Source of the DNA: Micrococcus sp023147585
GTDB taxonomy: Bacteria; Actinomycetota; Actinomycetes; Actinomycetales; Micrococcaceae
DNA length: 64,000 nt
Assembly: GCF_044872765.1 (NCBI RefSeq)
Contig: NZ_CP085253.1
Location: forward strand, 2,170,001-2,234,000
Direction: 5' to 3'
This document shows positions 1 to 7,012 of this stretch, piece by piece. The position numbers were made by a program, and so were the translations under genes. Position 1 is the stretch's first letter. The number at the start of each line of letters is the position of its first letter. Under the pieces are notes generated by a model, which did no database searches, had not been told where the DNA came from, and worked only from the letters and a program-made list of their open reading frames with translations.

Positions 1-2
1 CC

Positions 3-527
3 CACTACCGCTCCCAGCTGGACTACCGTCCCGGCGCCCTCCAGGAGGCCGCCGCCGCGGTGGAGCGCATCGAGAACTTCGTGGACCGCGCCCGTGCGCA
101 GGCCCCCGACGACGCCGCCGGCACCTCCGGCGCGCCGCTCGCCGAGCGCGTGCCCGCGGCCTTCCGCGCCGCGATGGAGGACGATCTCAACGTGCCGCAG
201 GCGCTCGCGGCCGTGCACGAGGCCGTCCGCGCGGGCAACACGGCGCTCGCCGCGGGTGACGCCGCCGCCACCGCGGCGCGCCTCGCGGAGGTCAGCGCGA
301 TGACGGCCGTGCTCGGCCTCGACGACGTCCCGGAGGCGGGCGCGGGCGGCGCCGGTCCCGCGGCGGCCGCGCTCGACTCCCTCGTGCGCTCGCAGATCGC
401 GGCCCGCGCCGAGGCCCGCGCGGCCAAGGACTGGGCCGCCGCGGACCGCATCCGGGACGCGCTGGCCGCGGCCGGCGTCGTGGTGGAGGACGGCGCCGAG
501 GGCGCCACGTGGCGCCTGGAGGGCTGA
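3..527 (+). CDS. cysS: Cysteinyl-tRNA synthetase, C-terminal part (5' truncated by window edge)
   Basis: An open frame enters from the left edge and encodes about 174 residues before its stop. The opening residues (HYRSQLDYRPGALQEA) match the HYRS...L.Y.. segment that follows the catalytic domain of class I CysRS. The rest is a helical region with AFRAAMEDDLNVPQALAAV, the typical anticodon-binding (DALR-type) segment, and a short C-terminal subdomain ending KDWAAADRIRDALAAAGV...EDGAEGATWRL, which is very characteristic of CysRS. The enzyme charges tRNA-Cys in the cytoplasm. In actinobacteria cysS is commonly followed directly by rlmB, as here. The catalytic HIGH and KMSKS motifs lie outside the window. 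Confidence 0.93.
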   Translation, partial: HYRSQLDYRPGALQEAAAAVERIENFVDRARAQAPDDAAGTSGAPLAERVPAAFRAAMEDDLNVPQALAAVHEAVRAGNTALAAGDAAATAARLAEVSAMTAVLGLDDVPEAGAGGAGPAAAALDSLVRSQIAARAEARAAKDWAAADRIRDALAAAGVVVEDGAEGATWRLEG

Positions 528-604
528 CACCTAGACTGGAGGCCGATCCGGCGCGCCGAGCAGGCGGCGTCGACCCCAGCCCCACCCACAGCAGGAGTCC
601 CCTC

Positions 605-1594
605 ATGTCCACCGCACCCCGCTCCGGCGGATCCCGCAAGCCCCAGGGCAAGAAGGGCCCGCTGAAGGGCACCGGCGGCCACGGCCGCAAGGCCCTCGAA
701 GGCCGCGGCCCCACGCCCAAGGCGGAGGACCGCACGTACCACAAGGCGCACCGCTCGAAGCAGCTGGCCGAGCGCTCCGCCGCGAAGCGCCCCGGCGCCG
801 GCCCGCAGCGCGCCGCCCGCCCCAAGCTCTCCGACGAGACGGTCTCCGGGCGCAACCCCGTGGTCGAGGCCCTGCGCGCCGGCATCCCCGCCAAGGCGCT
901 GCACGTGGCGGTGCGGATCGAGGTGGACGACCGCGTCCGCGAGGCCCTGCGCCTGTGCGCCGAGCAGGGCGTGCCGGTCATGGAGAACACCAAGCCCGAG
1001 CTGGACCGCCTCTCCGCCGACGCGATCCACCAGGGCCTCGTCCTGCAGATCCCGCCGTACGAGTACGCGGACGCGCTCGACCTGGCCCGAGAGACCCTCG
1101 AGAAGGGCGAGAAGGCGCACCTGCGCACCGCGCCGCTGCTGATCGCCCTCGACGGCATCACCGACCCCCGCAACCTGGGCGCCATCATCCGTGCCGGCTC
1201 CGCGTTCGGCGCGGACGGCGTGATCGTCCCGGAGCGCCGCTCCGTGGGTGTCACGGCGACGGCGTGGCGCACCTCCGCGGGCGCGGCGGCCCGCGTGCCT
1301 GTGGCCCAGGCGGGCAACCTCAACAACACCCTCGCGGAGCTGCACCGCATGGGCTACTTCGTGCTCGGCCTCGACGGCGACGGCGACGTCTCCCTGCCCG
1401 GCCTCGAGCTCGCCACCGAGCCCCTCGTGCTCGTGGTGGGCGCCGAGGGCAAGGGCCTGTCCCGCCTCGTGCGCGAGCACTGCCAGCAGATCGTCTCGAT
1501 CCCGATCGACTCGACCATGGAGTCCCTCAACGCCTCGATGGCCGTGGGCATCTCCCTCTACGAGATCTCGACGCGCCGCGCCGGCGCGCGCTGA
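605..1594 (+). CDS. rlmB: 23S rRNA (guanosine-2'-O)-methyltransferase RlmB
   Basis: The 329-residue SpoU-family (SPOUT fold) methyltransferase is predicted to 2'-O-methylate a guanosine of the 23S peptidyl-transferase loop using S-adenosylmethionine. Residues 1-75 are a basic, Gly/Lys-rich tail (MSTAPRSGGSRKPQGKKG) usual in actinobacterial homologues. The substrate-binding domain starts near VSGRNPVVEALRAG. The three SpoU motifs are visible: DGITDPRNLGAIIRAGSAFG (motif 1), LVVGAEGKGLSRLVREHC (motif 2) and SLNASMAVGISLYE (motif 3, the cofactor knot). I chose ATG 605, behind the purine-rich AGGAG at 592-596, because the frame upstream back to 509 reads through the cysS end. A TAGACT box at 532-537 may be the -10 of its own promoter. 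Confidence 0.93.
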   Translation: MSTAPRSGGSRKPQGKKGPLKGTGGHGRKALEGRGPTPKAEDRTYHKAHRSKQLAERSAAKRPGAGPQRAARPKLSDETVSGRNPVVEALRAGIPAKALHVAVRIEVDDRVREALRLCAEQGVPVMENTKPELDRLSADAIHQGLVLQIPPYEYADALDLARETLEKGEKAHLRTAPLLIALDGITDPRNLGAIIRAGSAFGADGVIVPERRSVGVTATAWRTSAGAAARVPVAQAGNLNNTLAELHRMGYFVLGLDGDGDVSLPGLELATEPLVLVVGAEGKGLSRLVREHCQQIVSIPIDSTMESLNASMAVGISLYEISTRRAGAR

Positions 1595-1620
1595 ACCCCC
1601 AGCGGTGCCTGTCCGGCCGT

Positions 1621-1660
1621 CGGCCCCCGCGGATCCCCTCCCGAGGATGCGCGGGGGCCG
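1621..1660 (+). terminator. Hairpin after rlmB
   Basis: A 10-bp perfect inverted repeat (CGGCCCCCGC at 1621-1630 with its complement at 1651-1660) lies 26 nt past the rlmB stop. No strong T-run follows, so it is a GC-rich hairpin terminator candidate. Confidence 0.6.
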
Positions 1661-1791
1661 TCGGCGTCAGGGCTGATGTCGTCTGGGCCGGACGCCTCTG
1701 TGCCGAGGACATCCGTTCCCCGCGGCGCGTGGTCGACGTCACAATGTCCACATTTTCATGGGCCATATTGCGCGTGATGCAGTTCACGCTG

Positions 1792-1813
1792 CACAGTGAT
1801 GGTCACTGTGACC
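1792..1813. promoter_or_regulatory. Overlapping palindromes upstream of the ABC importer operon, candidate operator
   Basis: Two overlapping inverted repeats lie 65-87 nt before the start of the binding-protein gene: CACAGTGA/TCACTGTG with a 3-nt centre (1792-1810) and GGTCAC-T-GTGACC (1801-1813). The surrounding 1741-1790 stretch is unusually AT-rich for this genome, as expected of a promoter. This looks like a dimeric repressor site, but the regulator is unknown. Confidence 0.5.
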
Positions 1814-1878
1814 ACGCGACCACCCCCGCGGGCGCAGCCCCCTGACGCACCCTGCCTGCAGAACGAGGTCCTCGTCCC

Positions 1879-2910
1879 ATGAACCACCGCTCCCTTCGCA
1901 TCACCGCCGCCCTCGCCGCCGTCGCCCTCGGGCTCACCGCGTGCGGCGGGTCCGGCTCGGCCGACTCCGCCTCGTCCTCGGCGGCGGGCTCCGCCGGGGA
2001 CTCCTCCGCTGCGGTCGAGGAGTACACCGTGGGCATCAACCAGCTGACCACCCACCCGGCCCTCGACGCCACGCGTGAGGGCTTCAAGGAGGCCTTCGCC
2101 GACGCCGGCCTGAAGGTGGAGTTCGATGAGCAGAACGCCCAGGGCGACCAGGCGACCGTCACCTCCATCGCCTCCACCTTCGCGTCCGCGTCGGACGTCG
2201 ACCTCGTGGCCGCGATCGCCACCCCGGCTGCCCAGGGCACCGCCTCCGCCGTGAAGGACAAGCCGGTCGTGTTCATGGCCGTCACGGACCCGAAGGCCGC
2301 CGAGCTCGTGAAGGCGGACGACGCCCCGGGCGGCAACGTCACCGGCGTCTCCGACCGCAACCCGGTGAAGGAGCAGCTGCAGCTGCTCAAGGACGTCAAG
2401 CCGGATGCCAAGACCGTGGGCATCGTCTACAACTCGGGCGAGGTCAACTCCAAGGTCCAGGTGGACCAGGCCAAGGCTGCCGGCAAGGACCTGGGCCTCG
2501 AGGTGAAGGAGGCCACGATCACCAACTCGTCCGAGGTCCAGCAGGGCGTCCAGGCGCTCGGCGACGTGGACGGCATCTACGTCCCCACGGACAACGCCGT
2601 GGTCTCCGCGCTCGAGACCGTCCTGTCCTACGGCAAGGACAAGAAGGCGCCCGTGATCTCCGCGGACACCGACTCGGTGGAGAAGGGCGCCCTGGGCACC
2701 TTCGGCATCGACTACAAGGAGCACGGCAAGCAGGCCGGCGAGATGGCGGTGAAGATCCTCCGGGACGGCGCCAAGCCGGAGTCCACCCCGGTCGGCTTCG
2801 CCGACCCCGCCTCCCTCGAGCTGGTCCTGAACAAGGAGGCCGCGACGTCCTTCGGCGTCGAGCTCCCCCAGGAGCTGCTCGGCAGGGCCGACGAGGTGAT
2901 CGGCGGCTGA
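1879..2910 (+). CDS. ABC transporter substrate-binding lipoprotein (ABC_sub_bind / TrpX-like family)
   Basis: The 343-residue protein has a lipoprotein signal: MNHRSLRITAALAAVALGL followed by the lipobox LTAC and a Ser/Ala-rich linker to about residue 50. The mature part has the periplasmic-binding fold of the ABC_sub_bind (TrpX/YcjN-like) family: YTVGINQLTTHPALDATREG, then GVSDRNPVKEQLQLLKDVKP, GIVYNSGEVNSKVQ and GIDYKEHGKQAGEMAVKIL. It would capture a small solute outside the membrane and deliver it to the permease and ATPase encoded next. Relatives include the tryptophan importer TrpXYZ, but the ligand cannot be read from the sequence and I see no T-box leader. ATG 1879 is preceded by only a weak ribosome site (GAACGAGG). 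Confidence 0.88.
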   Translation: MNHRSLRITAALAAVALGLTACGGSGSADSASSSAAGSAGDSSAAVEEYTVGINQLTTHPALDATREGFKEAFADAGLKVEFDEQNAQGDQATVTSIASTFASASDVDLVAAIATPAAQGTASAVKDKPVVFMAVTDPKAAELVKADDAPGGNVTGVSDRNPVKEQLQLLKDVKPDAKTVGIVYNSGEVNSKVQVDQAKAAGKDLGLEVKEATITNSSEVQQGVQALGDVDGIYVPTDNAVVSALETVLSYGKDKKAPVISADTDSVEKGALGTFGIDYKEHGKQAGEMAVKILRDGAKPESTPVGFADPASLELVLNKEAATSFGVELPQELLGRADEVIGG

Positions 2911-2933
2911 CCGCCCTCCTCCGGTGATCCCGG

Positions 2934-2965
2934 TCGGCCCCGGACGCGCCCGTGTCCGGGGCCGA
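2934..2965 (+). terminator. Intra-operon hairpin between binding protein and permease
   Basis: A perfect 12-bp stem (TCGGCCCCGGAC at 2934-2945 pairing with 2954-2965, 8-nt loop) occupies the gap between the lipoprotein and permease genes. Such hairpins often trim downstream expression or stabilise the upstream mRNA, so that more binding protein than membrane protein is made. Confidence 0.6.
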
Positions 2966-3018
2966 TGCGCGGATCCCGCGTCTCTTCCCCTCCCGGCCCC
3001 GCCTCCGAAAGGCCCCCC

Positions 3019-4002
3019 ATGATCACCGCAGTGGAGCTCGGTCTGATCTACGCCGTCATGGCACTCGGCGTGTACCTGACCTTCCGCATCCTCGACTTCC
3101 CCGACCTCACGGTGGACGGCTCGTTCACCACGGGCGCCGCCACGGCGGCCGTCCTGATCACGAACGACGTGCCCGTCGCCCTCGCCCTGCTCGCCGCGTT
3201 CGTCGTCGGCTGCCTCGCGGGCCTCGTGACGGGCCTGCTGCACACGAAGGGCCGGATCGACGGGCTCCTCGCCGGCATTCTCACCATGATCGCGCTGTAC
3301 TCGATCAACCTCCGGATCATGGGCAAGGCCAACATCCCGCTGCTCGGCCAGGACACGCTGTTCACCTGGCTCGCGGACATGGGCCTGGCGCGGAGCATCG
3401 GCTCCGTCGTGGTCCTGTTCCTCGGCGTGTTCGTGCTCAAGCTGGTCATCGACTGGTTCCTGCACACGGACCTGGGTCTCGCGCTGCAGGCCACGGGCGA
3501 CAACGAGGAGATGATCCGCTCCTACGGCGTCTCCACGGACCGGATGAAGATCCTCGGCCTCATGCTCTCCAACGGCCTCGTGGGCCTGTGCGGCGCGCTG
3601 CTGGCCATGTACCAGGGCTTTGCGGACATCAGCATGGGCATCGGCCTGATCCTCGTGGGCCTCGCGTCCGTGATCGTGGGCCAGGCGATCTTCGGCCAGC
3701 GCACGGTCTTCATGGCCACGCTCGCCGTGATCGTGGGCGCCGTGCTCTACCGCATCATCATCCAGCTCGCGCTCAACGCGGGCCTGAACCCCAATGACAT
3801 GAAGCTCATCTCCGCCCTGCTCGTGGTCCTTGCGCTCCTCCTGCCGCGGTTCGGGTTCGCGAAGCGGCTGAGCCTGCGCTCGCGGCACACCACGGCCGAG
3901 CCCGTCTCGCAGCGGACCGGCGCCCCGACGCCGGCCGACGACGCGGTGGCCGAGGGCGCCGCCGCGTACGCATCCGCCCCGAAGGAGGCACCCCGTGCTT
4001 GA
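3019..4002 (+). CDS. ABC transporter permease
   Basis: The 327-residue polytopic membrane protein (about 8 hydrophobic segments) belongs to the branched-chain amino acid/TrpY-like permease superfamily. It begins MITAVELGLIYAVMALGVYLTFRILDFPDLTVDGSF, the usual N-terminus of permeases paired with ABC_sub_bind proteins. The cytoplasmic coupling region ALQATGDNEEMIRSYGV is conserved in the family. I chose ATG 3019 behind the purine-rich GAAAGG at 3007-3012; an 18-codon upstream extension is possible but starts inside the hairpin region. The C-terminal ~40 residues are hydrophilic. The stop overlaps the start of the ATPase gene by 8 nt, which implies translational coupling. Confidence 0.88.
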   Translation: MITAVELGLIYAVMALGVYLTFRILDFPDLTVDGSFTTGAATAAVLITNDVPVALALLAAFVVGCLAGLVTGLLHTKGRIDGLLAGILTMIALYSINLRIMGKANIPLLGQDTLFTWLADMGLARSIGSVVVLFLGVFVLKLVIDWFLHTDLGLALQATGDNEEMIRSYGVSTDRMKILGLMLSNGLVGLCGALLAMYQGFADISMGIGLILVGLASVIVGQAIFGQRTVFMATLAVIVGAVLYRIIIQLALNAGLNPNDMKLISALLVVLALLLPRFGFAKRLSLRSRHTTAEPVSQRTGAPTPADDAVAEGAAAYASAPKEAPRA

Positions 4003-4786
4003 GATCCACGACGTCTCGAAGACCTTCTTCCCGGGCACCGTCAACGAGCGCCGTGCCCTGCGGGGCATCGACCTGCGTCTGGCGGAGGGCGACTTCGTCA
4101 CGGTCATCGGCTCCAACGGCGCCGGCAAGTCGACCATCCTCAACACCATCGCAGGCAAGCTGACGCCGGACTCCGGCACCGTGAGCGTGGGCGGCCGGGA
4201 CGTCACCCGGATGCCCGACCATCGACGCGCCTCCTGGATCGGCCGCGTGTTCCAGGACCCGACGGCCGGCACCGCGCCCTCGCTGAGCATCGAGGAGAAC
4301 ATGGCGCTCGCGTGGCGCCGCGGCCACACCCGCGGCCTCTCCCGTGGCGTGACCGCGTCCCGCCGTGCGGTGTTCCGGGAGGAGCTCACCAAGCTCGAGC
4401 TCGGTCTCGAGGACCGCCTCACCTCGAAGGTGGGCCTGCTCTCGGGCGGCCAGCGCCAGGCGCTCAGCCTGCTCATGGCCACGTTCTCCGGGCCGAAGAT
4501 CCTGCTGCTGGACGAGCACACGGCCGCGCTGGATCCGTCCCGTGCCGAGCTCGTCACCCGCCTGACCCGGCAGGTGGTTGCGGAGCGCTCGCTCACCACG
4601 CTCATGGTCACGCACAACATGTCGCAGGCGCTCGAGGTGGGCGACCGGCTGATCATGATGCACGACGGTCAGGTGATCCTCGAGCTGGATGCGGCCCAGA
4701 AGGCTCGCATGACCCCCGCCGACCTCCTCGCGGAGTTCGGCAAGATCAAGGGCGCCGTGGTGGATGACAAGACGATGCTCTCCTGA
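3995..4786 (+). CDS. ABC transporter ATP-binding protein
   Basis: The 263-residue nucleotide-binding subunit has Walker A GSNGAGKST, Q-loop RVFQDPTAGTAPSLSIEENM, signature LSGGQRQALSLLMA, Walker B ILLLDEHTAALD and the H-loop MVTHNMSQAL. The PTAGTAPSL insertion after the Q-loop is typical of ATPases paired with TrpX-type binding proteins. It energises import through the permease. The start is GTG 3995, supported by GGAGG at 3984-3988 and an 8-nt overlap with the permease. Its last gene position is confirmed by a strong terminator 5 nt after the stop. Confidence 0.9.
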   Translation: MLEIHDVSKTFFPGTVNERRALRGIDLRLAEGDFVTVIGSNGAGKSTILNTIAGKLTPDSGTVSVGGRDVTRMPDHRRASWIGRVFQDPTAGTAPSLSIEENMALAWRRGHTRGLSRGVTASRRAVFREELTKLELGLEDRLTSKVGLLSGGQRQALSLLMATFSGPKILLLDEHTAALDPSRAELVTRLTRQVVAERSLTTLMVTHNMSQALEVGDRLIMMHDGQVILELDAAQKARMTPADLLAEFGKIKGAVVDDKTMLS

Positions 4787-4790
4787 TGCC

Positions 4791-4825
4791 CCGGTCCCGG
4801 GCGGGTCGGACCCGCCCGGGACCGG
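4791..4825 (+). terminator. Perfect 17-bp palindromic terminator of the ABC operon
   Basis: CCGGTCCCGGGCGGGTC (4791-4807) is exactly complementary to 4809-4825, with a single G at the centre. It sits between the ATPase stop and the glgE start and has no U-tract. Confidence 0.75.
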
Positions 4826-4855
4826 CCAGGCATTCATTCGGGGGCCCGGTCGCGG

Positions 4856-4861
4856 TAGCGT
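4856..4861 (+). promoter_or_regulatory. -10 box of glgE, leaderless type
   Basis: TAGCGT lies 7 nt upstream of the GTG start of glgE and no Shine-Dalgarno sequence intervenes, so transcription probably begins at or next to the start codon. Confidence 0.5.
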
Positions 4862-4868
4862 CGGGCGC

Positions 4869-6953
4869 GTGAGCACCTCGAAGAGCGCCCCCGTCAGCGA
4901 CGTCCGCCTCTCCACCGTCACAGGCCGCATCCCGGTGACCGCCGTCCAGCCGGTGGTGCTGGACGGCCGCTTCCCGGCCAAGGCCGTGGTGGGGGAGGAC
5001 GTCCCCGTCCGCGCGACGGTGTTCCGGGAGGGCCACGACGCCGTCCGCGCCACCGTCCGTCTCCTCGATCCGGACGGAGCCGAGGTGCAGCGGGTGCCGA
5101 TGCGCCCCGGTCGCCCGGGCCTGGACGAGGTGCTCGGCACCCTGCGTCCCGCCGAGACGGGCCTGCACCACTTCGTCGTCGAGGGCTGGCACGATCCCGT
5201 GGGCACATGGCGTCACGCCGCCACGGTGAAGATCGCCGCGGACGTGGACGTGGAGCTCATGCTGGCGGAGGGCGCCGCCCTGTTCGGCCACGCGGCGCAG
5301 GATGCCGAGCGCCCCGCCGAGGACCGCGCCGCCTTCGAGGCCGCCGTCCGCGGGCTGTCCGACGCCGCCCTCACGCCCGCGCAGCGCCTCGCCGCCGCCG
5401 AGTCCGCCGACGTCGCCGCGGCCCTGGACGCCCGTCCGATCCGTGAGCACGTCACCAGATCCGAGCTCTACCCGCTGGACGTGCAGCGCGAGCTCGCCGG
5501 CCGCGGCGCGTGGTACGAGTTCTTCCCGCGCTCCGAGGGGGCACGGTTCGAGGAGTCCACGGGCACGTGGCACTCGGGCACCTTCGCGACGGCGGCCCGC
5601 CGCCTCCCCGGGGTCGCCGCGATGGGCTTCCAGGTGGTCTACCTGCCGCCGATCCACCCGATCGGCCGCGCGCACCGCAAGGGCCCGAACAACACCCTCA
5701 CCGCCGGCCCGCAGGATCCGGGCTCGCCGTGGGCGATCGGCGCGGCCGAGGGCGGGCACGACGCCGTCCACCCGGACCTGGGCACGCTCGAGGACTTCGA
5801 GGCGTTCGTGGCCGCGGCCGCGGAGCTGGACCTCGAGGTGGCCCTGGACCTCGCCCTGCAGTGCGCCCCGGACCACCCGTGGGTGGCCACCCACCCCGAG
5901 TGGTTCACCACCCGCGTGGACGGCACCATCGCCTACGCGGAGAACCCGCCGAAGAAGTACCAGGACATCTACCCGCTGAACTTCGACAACGACCCGGACG
6001 GCCTCTCCGCCGCGGTGCTCGACGTCGTCCTCGGCTGGGTGCGGCGCGGCGTGCACATCTTCCGCGTGGACAACCCGCACACCAAGCCCCTGTGGTTCTG
6101 GGAGTGGCTCATCCGCGAGGTGCGCGAGGTGGAGCCGCGCGCGGTGTTCCTCGCCGAGGCGTTCACGCGCCCCGCCATGATGCACGGGCTCGGCCAGGTC
6201 GGCTTCCAGCAGTCCTACGGCTACTTCACGTGGCGGAACACCCGCGAGGAGCTCGCCGAGTACCTCGCGGAGATCAGCCATGAGACCGCCGGCTTCTACC
6301 GCCCGAACTTCTTCGTGAACACCCCGGACATCCTCACGGAGTATCTCCAGACGGGCGGCCCCGGGGCGTTCCGCATCCGCGCCGCGATCGCCGCGACGTC
6401 CAACCCGCTCTGGGGCGTCTACGCGGGCTTCGAGCTCTTCGAGCACGTGCCGCGCCCGGGCGCGGAGGAGTACATCGACAACGAGAAGTACGAGTACCGC
6501 CCGCGCGACTGGCAGGGGGCGGAGGCCGCCGGCGCCTCGCTCGCGCCCTATCTGACCCGCCTCAACGAGATCCGGGCCGCGCATCCGTCCCTGCGGGACC
6601 TGCAGAACCTCACGCTGCACGGCTCCACCCACGAGGACCTGCTGGTCTTCTCCAAGACGCGATCGGCCGCCCCGGAGGGCGCGCACCGCGACGCCGCCGC
6701 GGTGACCGACGCCGGTCCCGCCGAGGACACCGTGATCGTGGTCGTCACCACGGACCCCCACGGGGTCACCGAGGCGACGCTGCGCCTGGACCTGGACGCG
6801 CTGCAGGTCCGGGCCGAGGACCGGGACGAGGAGGGCCGCTTCGAGGTGGAGGAGCTGCTGACCGGGCAGCGCTGGCACTGGGGCGCCGAGCCCTACGTCC
6901 GCCTCGACCCCGAAGCGCCGGCACACGTGCTGCGCGTCGTCCGCCGCGGCTGA
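4869..6953 (+). CDS. glgE: Alpha-1,4-glucan:maltose-1-phosphate maltosyltransferase GlgE
   Basis: The 694-residue GH13 (subfamily 3) enzyme extends alpha-1,4-glucan by maltose units taken from maltose-1-phosphate, releasing phosphate. The N-terminal ~180 residues form the family's beta-sandwich plus helical dimerisation region (TGRIPVTAVQPVVLDGRFPA; EFFPRSEGARFE at about residue 215). The catalytic barrel shows RVDNPHTKPLWFWEW (Asp nucleophile), VFLAEAFTRP (Glu acid/base) and FFVNTPDIL (second Asp). PPIHPIGRAHRKGPNN is diagnostic. I chose GTG 4869 because it follows a TAGCGT box; the frame is open upstream but crosses the terminator of the previous operon. glgB follows 59 nt later, the usual partner, which branches the polymer. 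TreS and maltokinase, which supply the substrate, are not in the window. Confidence 0.95.
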   Translation: MSTSKSAPVSDVRLSTVTGRIPVTAVQPVVLDGRFPAKAVVGEDVPVRATVFREGHDAVRATVRLLDPDGAEVQRVPMRPGRPGLDEVLGTLRPAETGLHHFVVEGWHDPVGTWRHAATVKIAADVDVELMLAEGAALFGHAAQDAERPAEDRAAFEAAVRGLSDAALTPAQRLAAAESADVAAALDARPIREHVTRSELYPLDVQRELAGRGAWYEFFPRSEGARFEESTGTWHSGTFATAARRLPGVAAMGFQVVYLPPIHPIGRAHRKGPNNTLTAGPQDPGSPWAIGAAEGGHDAVHPDLGTLEDFEAFVAAAAELDLEVALDLALQCAPDHPWVATHPEWFTTRVDGTIAYAENPPKKYQDIYPLNFDNDPDGLSAAVLDVVLGWVRRGVHIFRVDNPHTKPLWFWEWLIREVREVEPRAVFLAEAFTRPAMMHGLGQVGFQQSYGYFTWRNTREELAEYLAEISHETAGFYRPNFFVNTPDILTEYLQTGGPGAFRIRAAIAATSNPLWGVYAGFELFEHVPRPGAEEYIDNEKYEYRPRDWQGAEAAGASLAPYLTRLNEIRAAHPSLRDLQNLTLHGSTHEDLLVFSKTRSAAPEGAHRDAAAVTDAGPAEDTVIVVVTTDPHGVTEATLRLDLDALQVRAEDRDEEGRFEVEELLTGQRWHWGAEPYVRLDPEAPAHVLRVVRRG

Positions 6954-7012
6954 GCCGCCCTCCCGGCGCACCCCCGCCGACCCCGACCGTGACCCCTGAA
7001 CAGGAAGATCCC

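Noticed and set aside
1661..1878. T-box or tryptophan riboswitch ahead of the TrpX-like importer
   Set aside because: No T-box sequence (TGGNACCGCG) or specifier hairpin is seen; only palindromes of operator type.
1756..4656. A 966-codon open frame on the minus strand across the ABC importer genes
   Set aside because: It is an antisense shadow: the plus-strand genes have clear family motifs, ribosome sites and codon-position GC bias, while the minus frame is low-complexity His/Asp/Arg/Gly-rich sequence.
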